A stretch of DNA of 39,107 nucleotides from Prevotella sp. (lineage in GTDB: Bacteria > Bacteroidota > Bacteroidia > Bacteroidales > Bacteroidaceae), in contig JAGAWQ010000007.1 of assembly GCA_017941345.1 (NCBI GenBank), positions 1 to 39,107 on the forward strand, in the 5' to 3' direction. Both the position numbers and the translations under genes were made by a program. Under the pieces are notes generated by a model. The model had not been told where the DNA came from and did not search any database. It saw nothing but the letters and a program-made list of their open reading frames with translations. Below, one piece after another: positions 7,362 through 16,048 of this stretch. Numbering within the stretch: the first letter of the stretch is position 1; the number at the start of each line of letters is the position of its first letter.

Positions 7362-9354
7362 TACTCTGAGGCATCCACACTTCCATCAGTCCTGCTCCAC
7401 GATGGTTCCAAGCATAGTAAGGAATCATCGTCAGTTGAGCTGACTTGACGTTGACTTCACCTGTTTTATTCTGTTCAACAGCTTGTCCGTCAACCTTGAT
7501 GGCCTTGACGTCAAACGACTGATTGCCGTAGCTAATCAGCTGGTCAACTACAGCAAACTGGGGCTGACGAGGCATCAGGAAATTGAAGATATTGAAGTCT
7601 TTGTTGTCCACTCCCTCAGCACAACAGACCAGTGGGCCACGTTCTACAGCAATGCGCCCACGATCATCAGCTACCCGATGGTTTGCCTTGATGGTACGCA
7701 CAGGCATATCGAAGTGGATAGTCACTACATCGCCCCTCTTCCACTTACGGTTCAAACTAAGATACCCCTTGACTATCTCTGTCTGTACCGTCTGTCCGTT
7801 CACCTTAACACTATAGCTACCCAATACATCGTCGCTGAAACGATAGAGGTCAGAAGGTACTGGCGACTGGCTTACCCAACCTGGCAAGCGAATCATCATA
7901 TTGAAAGCCTTAGCCTTGGTCTTCACCACCTTGAGGTTGATATCACCATCCCAAGGATAGTTGGTCTTCTGCTCCAGCGTCACCTGCTTGTCTTCCACCT
8001 GCATGGTAGCCGTATTGCCAGCAAACAGGTTCACATAGAGATTGCTCCCCTTGACGGCATACATATAACCTGGGAACGAGGGGATGAAGCGACAGAGGTT
8101 CGAAGGACAGCAGGCACAACCGAACCAAGGCTGGCGTTCGACCGTACCGTCAGCATTAAACTTGTACTTACCATCTGAAGACAGCGGATTAGGGTAGAAG
8201 AAACGACCACCATCAACGCTCATACCGCTGATGACACCATTATACAACGTACGCTCCATGCAGTCGATATACTTGGCATCACCATGCAAAAGAAACATAC
8301 GGTGGAACAGGTAGACCATCGAGATAGCCGCACACGTCTCGTTGTAAGCAGTCAGGTTAGGCAACTCATAATCGGCACCAAAAGCCTCACCCTGATGACG
8401 TGCTCCGACACCACCCGTAATGTAATATTTCTTTGATACGATATTCTCGTAGATGGCATCGATGGCCTTAATATATGCAGAGTCGCCTGTCAAGGCAGCA
8501 ACATCAGCCATGCCAGCATACATATAGCCCGCACGAACAGCATGTCCCCAAGCCTCCGTTTGCTCTACGACAGGCCTGTCGCTCTGTGAGTAGACATCAT
8601 GACGTTGCGTCTTGCCACGATAGTCGAGCAAAAACCTGGCTTCGTCCAGATATTTCTGTTCACCTGTCAGCAGATAAAGACGAGCCAACGCCATCTCTGC
8701 TATCTGATGACCTGGTACCACACAAGCCTGTCCTTCTTTTGGTCCGACCTCACGGACTACACAATCAGCATAGCGACGCGCTATATTGAGGAACTTATCC
8801 GACCCCGTAGCCTGATAGTGGGCACAGGCCGCATCCACCATGTGACCCAGATTATAGAGTTCATGACTCAACACCTCTTCCTTCTCCCAACGCTTCGTAC
8901 CAGCCCACGAATGGGGATGCCAAGGGTTCATGGTACGCGGAGTATAGAGATAGCCATCTGGTTCCTGAGCAGCCCCTACGATGTCGAGTACAGAGTCAAT
9001 ATATGCCTTGAGTTTGGCATCAGGATAGGTCTGCAGCACATAGCTGGCACCCTCGATGGTCTTATAGACATCCGTATCATCAAACGAGAACCCTGACGGC
9101 GGATAGTCAGGACTGGGATTCAGACACTGCACGAAATTCTTGTATCTTCCCTCGCTCTCACACTTCGAGAAAGCCAGCGGGATAGTTACTTCGCGAGCAG
9201 CACGGATACGTTCTCCCCAGAAAGTGTTGGGCGTCACCTTTACTGCGGTAAACGGCACTTGAGTGATAGGATAGCCGTTCGAGATGTTTTTTTGTGCCTG
9301 AGCGGTCGTCAGCAGGACCAAGCCCAACAGAAGTGTTGTCAGTCGTTTCATCAT
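7339..9354 (-). CDS. GH127-family glycoside hydrolase (beta-L-arabinofuranosidase type)
   Basis: This secreted enzyme of about 671 residues has an (alpha/alpha)6 barrel of the DUF1680/GH127 family. The start at 9354 (or the adjacent ATG at 9351) gives a clean signal peptide ending TAQAQ; the frame upstream of it runs through the promoter. The metal and catalytic site of the family is intact: NETCA supplies Glu (about 338) and Cys (about 340), and GCACCPSN supplies Cys at about 414 and 415, corresponding to the Glu and Cys residues of Bifidobacterium HypBA1. GH127 releases beta-L-arabinofuranose. At least one Bacteroides member instead acts on aceric acid of RG-II, so the exact substrate is open. 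It diverges from the multi-enzyme gene next door. Confidence 0.9.
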   Translation of the reverse strand: MMKRLTTLLLGLVLLTTAQAQKNISNGYPITQVPFTAVKVTPNTFWGERIRAAREVTIPLAFSKCESEGRYKNFVQCLNPSPDYPPSGFSFDDTDVYKTIEGASYVLQTYPDAKLKAYIDSVLDIVGAAQEPDGYLYTPRTMNPWHPHSWAGTKRWEKEEVLSHELYNLGHMVDAACAHYQATGSDKFLNIARRYADCVVREVGPKEGQACVVPGHQIAEMALARLYLLTGEQKYLDEARFLLDYRGKTQRHDVYSQSDRPVVEQTEAWGHAVRAGYMYAGMADVAALTGDSAYIKAIDAIYENIVSKKYYITGGVGARHQGEAFGADYELPNLTAYNETCAAISMVYLFHRMFLLHGDAKYIDCMERTLYNGVISGMSVDGGRFFYPNPLSSDGKYKFNADGTVERQPWFGCACCPSNLCRFIPSFPGYMYAVKGSNLYVNLFAGNTATMQVEDKQVTLEQKTNYPWDGDINLKVVKTKAKAFNMMIRLPGWVSQSPVPSDLYRFSDDVLGSYSVKVNGQTVQTEIVKGYLSLNRKWKRGDVVTIHFDMPVRTIKANHRVADDRGRIAVERGPLVCCAEGVDNKDFNIFNFLMPRQPQFAVVDQLISYGNQSFDVKAIKVDGQAVEQNKTGEVNVKSAQLTMIPYYAWNHRGAGLMEVWMPQSISALGNY

Positions 9355-9378
9355 TGTCAAAGTTTTGGTTTTCCTCCG

Positions 9379-9410
9379 CAAAGGTACGTATTTAGTTACA
9401 AACAGCCAAA
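9379..9410 (-). promoter_or_regulatory. GH127 promoter
   Basis: On the minus strand TTTG (9410-9407), a 20-bp spacer and TACCTTTG (9386-9379) match the consensus exactly, 25 bp before the GH127 start. No TAnnTTTG element was found facing the divergent gene at 9443. That gene may use an activator-dependent promoter in the same 88-bp interval. Confidence 0.8.
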
Positions 9411-9442
9411 CTTTTCGTCTTATAATAAATAATGTATGTAAC

Positions 9443-12400
9443 ATGAGACAACGTTTTTGCATCTTTTTCCTGCTGCTGAGCACGATGCTGACGGCACAAG
9501 CCCAGCGCAAAGTATACTTTTCGACATCGTTTCACGAGCCTGCCACAGATGGTTTGCGCTTTATCTATAGCCATGACGGCTGGAACTGGAAGGCCATAGA
9601 CGGTGTATGGCTTAGACCTGAGGTAGGCAAACAGCGCGTCATGCGCGACCCGTCCGTCATCCGCACACCTGATGGTATGTTCCACCTGGTATGGACCTCC
9701 AGTTGGCGAGGCGACAGAGGCTTTGGATATGCCTGTTCAAAGGACTTGGTACATTGGAGCGAACAGCGCTTCATTGAGGTGATGACCGACACCACTACTG
9801 TCAACGTATGGGCTCCTGAGCTGTTCTGGGACGATGTCAAACAGCAGGCCGTCATCGTCTGGGCATCATGCATTCCAGGCAAGTTCCCTGACGGACAGGA
9901 AGACCACAAGAACAACCACCGTCTCTACTACACAACGACAAAGGACTTCAAGAAGTTCAGCCCTACGAAACTGATGATAGACCCTGGTTTCTCGTGCATC
10001 GATGCCACATTGGTGAAGCGAGGCAAGCAGGACTACGTGATGGTGCTGAAGGACAATACACGCCCTGAGCGCGACATCAAGGTGGCCTTTGCCACGTCGC
10101 CATACGGTCCGTGGAGCAAAGCCAGCGAACCCTTTACAGGTAAGATGATGGAGGGTCCGACAACCATCAAGGTAGATGACGGATGGCTTATCTACTACGA
10201 CCGCTACCGTCTCTTCGATTTCGGTGCCCACTACACGAAGGATTTTAAAACGTTTAAGGATGTGTCCGACCAAGTGGATGTACCCAATCTGCACAAGCAC
10301 GGCACCATCTTCGAGGCTGATGAAACCATCCTTCAAGGGTTGCTGAATGCCAAGAAGATACACTATACGGGTAAGACGTTGAGCAATCCCAATCGCCACG
10401 ACGGAGGGCTATCTCCTGTCGTTGGTGTGCATAACATCCAGATTCTGCGTGCCAACCGCGAACACCCCTCTGAGGCTAACGGACAGGGTTGGACCTACAA
10501 CCACCAACCCATGATGGCCTATTGGAACAATCAGTTCTATGTGCATTACCTCTGTGACCCCAAGGATGAACATGTGCCGCCTTCGCACACGATGTTACAG
10601 ACCTCGAAAGATGGCTATACATGGAGCGACCCACAGGTGCTGTTCCCAGAGTTACAGGTGCCTGAAGGTTTCCAGAAACCCAATCGTCCTGAGAAGGCAC
10701 ACAACCTCATTGCCATTATGCATCAGCGTGTGGGTTGGTATGTCGCCAAGAGTGGACAGTTGTTTGCTATTGGCAACTACGGCGTCGCCTTCGACAAGAA
10801 AGACGACCCCAACGACGGCAATGGCATTGGTCGCGTCATTCGTGAGGTAAAGAAAGACGGCACACTGGGCCCCATCTATTTCATCTACATGAATTCAGGA
10901 TATTCCAGACAATCCAGAAATTCCGGAAAATCCACCATTTTCCCCTACTACACCAAAGCCCCCAAGGATATTAAGAAGGCCTGCGAAGAGATTTTGGCAA
11001 ATCCCCGATATCGCATGCAATGGGTGGAGGAGGCTGATCGTGAAGACCCGTTGATTCCTTTGCACAAGGAATACAAGGCTTACTGCGACTATACCCTACC
11101 CGACGGACAGATTGCATCGCTATGGAAACACGCCCTGACCTCCACTAGCGCTGATGGTGGACTCACGTGGGCTCAGCCTGTGGAACGAGCCAAAGGCTTT
11201 GTCAACAGCAATGCCAAGATATGGGGACAACGCTTGTCAGATGGCACATACGCCACCATCTATAATCCCTCTGAATACCGTTGGCCACTGGGTATTTCCT
11301 TGAGTAAGGACGGCTATGAATATGTGACCTTGAATTTAGTTCAAGGTGAAGTTCCCCCTATGCGCTATGGTGGCAACTACAAGTCGTATGGCCCGCAGTA
11401 TGTGCGAGGCATTCAGGAGGGCAACGGTGTACCTGAAGATGGTGACCTGTGGGTAACCTACTCGATGAACAAGGAAGACATGTGGGTATCGCATATCCCC
11501 GTACCTGTCCAGACAGAGGCGCACCAGCATGCTGAGGGTCAGGAGTTTCGTATGAACGAGTTGGCAAAGCTTAAGAGTTGGAATATTTATTCGCCCGTCT
11601 ATGCCCCTGTATCGCTGAGCGATGGCTGGCTGACGCTAAAGGATAGCGACCCCTTCGACTATGCCCGTGTGGAGCGCAAGATTCCTGCCTCGAAAGAGCT
11701 GAAGGTAGCCTTCGACCTGCGTGCCTTGCAAAACGACAAGGGGCTGTTACAGATTGAGTTCCTCGACGAACACGGTACTGCATGCTCACGTATTGAACTG
11801 ACTGCTGAAGGCACCATGCGCTGCAAAGGCGGTGCCCGTTATGGCGGACTGGGCAAATACGAGCCCAACACCACTTATCACATCGAGGCCATTCTGAGTG
11901 TTTCGAAGCGAATGATAGAGGTATATATCAACGGCAAGAAAGCAGGTCAGCGCATGTTCTTTGCCCCCGTCGAGAGCATCGAGCGCGTCATGTTCCGCAC
12001 AGGTTCTGAGCGTCGCTTTCCTGATGTCGACACACCTGCTGACTGGGATGGTACACTTGGCAAAGCTGGTGAGCGCGAGCCTGAAGTCATCTTCGCCATT
12101 GCCAACGTCAAGACAGAATCAATGGATGAGAATGCAACAGCCGCTTTCCTGAAATACGACGACTTTAAGCACTACGTCGACTACTTCAACACGATGGAGG
12201 ACGAGAACATCGTGCAGGCCATTCCTAATGCGAAAGCGTGGGAGTGGATGACGCAGAATGTGCCCCTGTTCGATTGTCCCAACAAGGACTTCGAAGAGAT
12301 GTGGTACTACCGCTGGTGGACTTTAAGAAAACATATCGAGAGCACCCCTGTGGGCTACGCCATGACGGAGTTTCTGGTGAAGCGCAACTATGCTGACAAA

Positions 12401-13612
12401 TGGAAACTCATTGCCTCAGGCGTGGGCCATCACATTCATGAGAGTCGCTGGCTCAGAGACAGCACCTATCTCGACCAGATTGTTTGCACTTGGTATAAAG
12501 GCAACGAGGGTAAGCCAATGGCTAAACTCCTGAAATATTCTTCCTGGATAGCCCATTCTTTGTGGCAGCGCCACTTGGTGGATGGTCGCCAACAATGGTA
12601 CATCAACATGCTGCCCTCGCTGGAATGGGAGTATAACGAATGGGAAACCACTCACACCCGCGAAGGTGGATTCTACTGGCAGGAAGATGTGCGCGATGCG
12701 ATGGAAGAGACCATCTCAGGTGGACGCAAGAAGAAGTATCTGCGCCCCTCTATCAACAGCTATATGTATGGCAACGCAATGGCCATTGGCAACATCGCCC
12801 AACTGGCTGGCGACAAGGATAAGGCCAAGAAATATTTCGATAAAGCCAGCGACCTGAAAGAGAAAGTACATCAGAAACTATGGAACGAGCACCACGCATT
12901 CTTCGAGACCCATCGCGTAGACTCTTCAGCTAATGTGCGCGAAGCCATTGGTTTCATGCCTTGGTACACCCATCTGGCTAAAGATGAGGCGAAATATGGT
13001 GTGGCTTGGTTGCAGGCTGCTGACCCACAAGGATTCTCTGCCCCCTACGGACAGACTACTGCCGAGCGTCGCCACCCAGAGTTCCGCACGCATGGTGTGG
13101 GCCAGTGTGAATGGGACGGTGCCGTATGGCCCTTTGCTACCTCGCAGACGCTGACCGCTATGGCCAACTACCTGAACGACTACAGCCAGCCCGTCATCAG
13201 CGACTCGCTGTATTTCGCTGAGATGGAGAAGTATATGCAGAGCCAACACATGCGCGGCAAGCCCTATATCGGTGAGTATCTCGACGAGACGACAGGCTAC
13301 TGGCTGAAAGGCGACCAGGAACGCTCGCGCTACTATAACCACTCTACTTGGAACGATCTCATGATAACAGGCATCTGCGGCCTGCGTCCACGTGCTGACC
13401 AAGCCATTGAGGTCAATCCCCTACTGCCTGCTGGCAAGTGGGCTTACTTCTGTCTGGATAATGTGCTGTATCACGGCCACAACATCTGCATCGTGTGGGA
13501 TGAGGACGGCTCACGCTACCATGCGGGCAAGGGTCTTCGTGTCTATGTTGACGGACAGTTGAAAGGCCAGCGCGACATTTTGGGCAAACTGATAATCAGC
13601 AACGCTCTATGA
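9443..13612 (+). CDS. Three-enzyme fusion: GH43-like, GH143-like and GH142-like modules
   Basis: The 1389-residue secreted protein starts at ATG 9443 (signal peptide ending TAQAQ). Residues about 25-330 form a GH43-like five-bladed propeller with the expected acids: Asp69 in RDPSV, Asp187 in CIDAT, Glu237 in MEGPT. Residues about 330-690 look like a second, sialidase-like propeller (BNR-like SKDGYTW and SADGGLTW repeats). About 690-890 is a concanavalin/LamG-like jelly roll. About 890-1389 is a six-hairpin barrel (WWTLRKH, GVGHHIHESRWLRD, WEWDGAVWPFATSQT-like features). This order matches what I remember of B. thetaiotaomicron BT1021 (GH43_18) followed by BT1020 (GH143-GH142), enzymes acting on arabinose and Dha of rhamnogalacturonan-II. 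Family numbers beyond GH43-like rest on that memory. It overlaps GH78 by ATGA. Confidence 0.75.
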   Translation: MRQRFCIFFLLLSTMLTAQAQRKVYFSTSFHEPATDGLRFIYSHDGWNWKAIDGVWLRPEVGKQRVMRDPSVIRTPDGMFHLVWTSSWRGDRGFGYACSKDLVHWSEQRFIEVMTDTTTVNVWAPELFWDDVKQQAVIVWASCIPGKFPDGQEDHKNNHRLYYTTTKDFKKFSPTKLMIDPGFSCIDATLVKRGKQDYVMVLKDNTRPERDIKVAFATSPYGPWSKASEPFTGKMMEGPTTIKVDDGWLIYYDRYRLFDFGAHYTKDFKTFKDVSDQVDVPNLHKHGTIFEADETILQGLLNAKKIHYTGKTLSNPNRHDGGLSPVVGVHNIQILRANREHPSEANGQGWTYNHQPMMAYWNNQFYVHYLCDPKDEHVPPSHTMLQTSKDGYTWSDPQVLFPELQVPEGFQKPNRPEKAHNLIAIMHQRVGWYVAKSGQLFAIGNYGVAFDKKDDPNDGNGIGRVIREVKKDGTLGPIYFIYMNSGYSRQSRNSGKSTIFPYYTKAPKDIKKACEEILANPRYRMQWVEEADREDPLIPLHKEYKAYCDYTLPDGQIASLWKHALTSTSADGGLTWAQPVERAKGFVNSNAKIWGQRLSDGTYATIYNPSEYRWPLGISLSKDGYEYVTLNLVQGEVPPMRYGGNYKSYGPQYVRGIQEGNGVPEDGDLWVTYSMNKEDMWVSHIPVPVQTEAHQHAEGQEFRMNELAKLKSWNIYSPVYAPVSLSDGWLTLKDSDPFDYARVERKIPASKELKVAFDLRALQNDKGLLQIEFLDEHGTACSRIELTAEGTMRCKGGARYGGLGKYEPNTTYHIEAILSVSKRMIEVYINGKKAGQRMFFAPVESIERVMFRTGSERRFPDVDTPADWDGTLGKAGEREPEVIFAIANVKTESMDENATAAFLKYDDFKHYVDYFNTMEDENIVQAIPNAKAWEWMTQNVPLFDCPNKDFEEMWYYRWWTLRKHIESTPVGYAMTEFLVKRNYADKWKLIASGVGHHIHESRWLRDSTYLDQIVCTWYKGNEGKPMAKLLKYSSWIAHSLWQRHLVDGRQQWYINMLPSLEWEYNEWETTHTREGGFYWQEDVRDAMEETISGGRKKKYLRPSINSYMYGNAMAIGNIAQLAGDKDKAKKYFDKASDLKEKVHQKLWNEHHAFFETHRVDSSANVREAIGFMPWYTHLAKDEAKYGVAWLQAADPQGFSAPYGQTTAERRHPEFRTHGVGQCEWDGAVWPFATSQTLTAMANYLNDYSQPVISDSLYFAEMEKYMQSQHMRGKPYIGEYLDETTGYWLKGDQERSRYYNHSTWNDLMITGICGLRPRADQAIEVNPLLPAGKWAYFCLDNVLYHGHNICIVWDEDGSRYHAGKGLRVYVDGQLKGQRDILGKLIISNAL
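10892..10936 (+). repeat. In-frame 9-bp repeat array in the GH143-like module
   Basis: Five 9-bp units with consensus AATTCCAGA encode the tripeptides NSG, YSR, QSR, NSG and KST (residues 484-498 of the fusion enzyme). They sit between FIYMNS and IFPYYTK, flanked by normal unique sequence. Confidence 0.8.
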
Positions 13613-15951
13613 GAAGAATGTTTCATGACAGGCTAGTCATACTAGTCGTACTCGTTTTACTCGTGCCACTAGGTGCCTCTGCCCAAGACTATTTTGGGAG
13701 AGCAAAATGGATTGGAGCTATCACGCGGCAGGATGCCAGGATTCCTGAGGGCAGGACCTATACGGGAGGCGTACTGAAAGAGACAAAAGCACTATGGGCA
13801 CAGGTCGATACCCTATCGCGAAGAAGCATTGTGCTGCGCCGCTCGTTCAGGCCTTGGAAAGCCATCAAGAAAGCCGAGTTGCGCATCAGCGGATTAGGAT
13901 TCTATGAGCTGACCATCAATGGTGAGAAGGTAGGCAGTTCAGAACTTGCCCCCCATTGGAGCGACTACGACAAGACCGTATTCTTCAATGTCTATGATGT
14001 GACCGCCTATCTGGAACAAGGCGACAACGAGTTTCGCGCGCTGTTAGGCAATGGTTTCTACAACGAGCAAGGCGGACGATACCACAAGCTACGCATATCC
14101 TTCGGTCCTCCCACCCTACTCTTCTTTCTCTATGTCACCTACGAAGACGACCTGTGCGAACGACTGCTCAGCGACGAGCATTGGGAATGGGCGCTGAGTC
14201 CCGTCACGTTCAATAGTATCTATGGCGGCGAGGATTACGATGCACGGAAAGAACCCACAGAATGGCATCCTGTAGTCATCCAACAGGCACCTCATGGCCA
14301 GCTCCGTTTGCAGATGGCTGAGCCTGTGAAACTGATGGAGCGCTACCCCGTCAAGCAAACGCTTCGGAAAGACAGCATCCTCGTGCTCGATATGGGACAG
14401 AATCTGGCGGGCTATCCGGAAATCACCGTTGAGGGCAAGGCCGGCCAATGGCTGAAGCTGACTCCTGGCGAGACGCTGACCCCTGAAGGATTGGTAAACC
14501 AGAAACAGACGGGCCGTCCCCATTACTACACCTATATATTAAAGGGGCAAGGGGCAGAGAGCAAGGAGCAAGAAGTCTGGCATCCACGCTTCTCCTATTA
14601 CAGTTACCGCTATCTGCAAGTAGAAGGTGATATCGACGTATTGAAGAAGGTGGAGTCGTGTTTCATCTATAACTCCGCCAAGCGCATAGGCACCTTCAAG
14701 TGCTCCAATCCGCTTATCAACGATACCCACCAACTCATCGACCGAGCCATCCGCAGCAATTGGCAAGCCGTATGGACCGACTGTCCTGCTCGCGAGAAGC
14801 TTGGCTGGTTGGAACAAGACTGGCTGAACGGTGAGGCTTTGGTCTATAACTACGACTGTCAAACCATGCTGATGCAAACTATGCAGAACATTGTGGATGC
14901 CCAGCATGCTGACGGCTCAATGCCTGAGATAGCGCCTGAGTACACCATCTTTACAGGCTCGTGGGCCAAACCATTCCAGGAGTCACCAGAATGGGGAGGT
15001 GCCATCATCGCCCTGCCTATGCTTTACTGGCAACACTATGGCGACCTGTCGCTGGCGCGTCAGCACTACGACGCCATGAAGCGCTATATGGACTATTTGG
15101 CCACACAAGACTCCTGCTATATCCTGAAGATGGGACTTGGCGACTGGTACGACTATGGACCAGGTCGCGCCGGTTTCTCGCAGAACACGCCTATGCCACT
15201 CGTTGCCACCGCTCACTACTACCAGTGGATGTGCTATATGTACGTGATTGCCAAACATTTAGGCCACAAGCAAGATGCCGAGTACTTCAACCAGCAGGCA
15301 GAACGCATCAGACAAGCCTTCAATCGCGAGTTCTATAATGCGGAGAAGAAAATCTACGGCACGGGTAGCCAATGCTCGCTGGCCCTACCTCTCTACCTGA
15401 AACTTGTGCCTGAAGGCGACTACCAGGCTGTACTTGACAATTTGTTAAAAGAAATTCATGCACATGGCGACCGACTGACAACTGGTGATGTGGGTAACCG
15501 CTACCTGTTCTACACATTGGTGCAGAACAACCAGCGCGAACTGCTCTACAAGATGCTGAACCACTACGATGTGCCTGGCTATGGCTTCCAGATTAAGAAG
15601 GGTCAGACCACGCTGACGGAGCAGTGGAATCCAGAGCATGGAGCCTCCATGAACCACTTCATGATGGGGCACGTCGAGAACCTGCTCATCCCCGATTTGT
15701 TGGGCATTCAGCGCAAGGGCGACCTCATCGAGATAGCACCCCACCCTGTGGGCGACTTGACGTGGTGCAAGGGTTCGACGATGAGTGCCTTTGGCGAGAT
15801 CAAAGTGTCATGGAAAATCAATAACGGACTATTCCTGCTCGACATTGAAGTTCCCGAGGGTGGTTTTGCCGATGTCTACATGCCCTTCTCCTATCGTGCT
15901 GAGAGCGTACAAGGAGGAAAGCACCATTTTCAAGAACCTATCCGACATTAA
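13609..15951 (+). CDS. GH78 alpha-L-rhamnosidase
   Basis: This 780-residue secreted enzyme would remove terminal alpha-L-rhamnose. It starts at ATG 13609, overlapping the previous stop by ATGA; ATG 13618 is an alternative. The signal peptide ends ASAQD. In order it has the beta-sandwich N domain (ISGLGFYELTINGEKVG and HWSDYDKTVFFNVYDVT), the characteristic GGEDYDARKE, LDMGQNLAGY and the six-hairpin catalytic domain. That domain carries WTDCPAREKLGWLEQDW, GLGDWYDYGPG and TEQWNPEHGASMNHFMMG. All are GH78 signatures. A 34-bp array of 7-bp units lies in a loop (14542-14575), and the signal peptide core is built from 9-bp units. Expression is coupled to the fusion enzyme upstream, which suggests the two act on one substrate. 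Confidence 0.93.
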   Translation: MRRMFHDRLVILVVLVLLVPLGASAQDYFGRAKWIGAITRQDARIPEGRTYTGGVLKETKALWAQVDTLSRRSIVLRRSFRPWKAIKKAELRISGLGFYELTINGEKVGSSELAPHWSDYDKTVFFNVYDVTAYLEQGDNEFRALLGNGFYNEQGGRYHKLRISFGPPTLLFFLYVTYEDDLCERLLSDEHWEWALSPVTFNSIYGGEDYDARKEPTEWHPVVIQQAPHGQLRLQMAEPVKLMERYPVKQTLRKDSILVLDMGQNLAGYPEITVEGKAGQWLKLTPGETLTPEGLVNQKQTGRPHYYTYILKGQGAESKEQEVWHPRFSYYSYRYLQVEGDIDVLKKVESCFIYNSAKRIGTFKCSNPLINDTHQLIDRAIRSNWQAVWTDCPAREKLGWLEQDWLNGEALVYNYDCQTMLMQTMQNIVDAQHADGSMPEIAPEYTIFTGSWAKPFQESPEWGGAIIALPMLYWQHYGDLSLARQHYDAMKRYMDYLATQDSCYILKMGLGDWYDYGPGRAGFSQNTPMPLVATAHYYQWMCYMYVIAKHLGHKQDAEYFNQQAERIRQAFNREFYNAEKKIYGTGSQCSLALPLYLKLVPEGDYQAVLDNLLKEIHAHGDRLTTGDVGNRYLFYTLVQNNQRELLYKMLNHYDVPGYGFQIKKGQTTLTEQWNPEHGASMNHFMMGHVENLLIPDLLGIQRKGDLIEIAPHPVGDLTWCKGSTMSAFGEIKVSWKINNGLFLLDIEVPEGGFADVYMPFSYRAESVQGGKHHFQEPIRH
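13633..13677 (+). repeat. 9-bp repeat array forming the GH78 signal-peptide core
   Basis: CTAGTCATA, CTAGTCGTA, CTCGTTTTA, CTCGTGCCA and CTAGGTGCC are five consecutive degenerate 9-mers. They encode LVI, LVV, LVL, LVP and LGA, the hydrophobic core of the signal peptide. Confidence 0.75.
14542..14575 (+). repeat. 7-bp repeat array inside the GH78 gene
   Basis: AAGGGGC, AAGGGGC, AGAGAGC, AAGGAGC and the start of a fifth unit, AAGAAG, encode KGQGAESKEQE in a loop between YTYIL and VWHPRFSY. The loop tolerates insertion in other GH78 enzymes. Confidence 0.8.
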
Positions 15952-15970
15952 CTACGTTAAATAAAAGGAA

Positions 15971-16028
15971 AAATTCAGCCTACATTTGGTAGTTTGCACG
16001 ATTTGCAGTACCTTTGCAGGCTGAATTT
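15971..16028. repeat. Perfect 11-bp inverted repeat enclosing a promoter
   Basis: AAATTCAGCCT at 15971-15981 is repeated in inverted orientation (AGGCTGAATTT) at 16018-16028. The 36 bp between them contain the whole promoter of the next operon. A T-rich stretch follows the right arm, so the structure might also terminate the GH78 transcript. It might instead be an operator. The loop is rather long for a standard intrinsic terminator. Confidence 0.75.
15985..16016 (+). promoter_or_regulatory. Promoter of the four-gene head-group operon
   Basis: TTTG at 15985-15988, a 20-bp spacer and TACCTTTG at 16009-16016 match the consensus fully. The ATG of the first gene is 33 bp downstream. The hexamer TTTGCA occurs three times in and around it (15993, 16002, 16013). 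Confidence 0.85.
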
Positions 16029-16048
16029 GATTTTTCTATAAAAACGAA

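Noticed and set aside
7483-9096. Long plus-strand ORFs (231 and 165 codons) opposite the GH127 gene
   Set aside because: They are antisense shadows of a well-supported GH127 gene with all catalytic residues. They have no promoter and no family-like features.
9365-9442. Upstream in-frame extension of the fusion enzyme
   Set aside because: It overlaps the divergent GH127 promoter and would put non-signal residues before a clear signal peptide.
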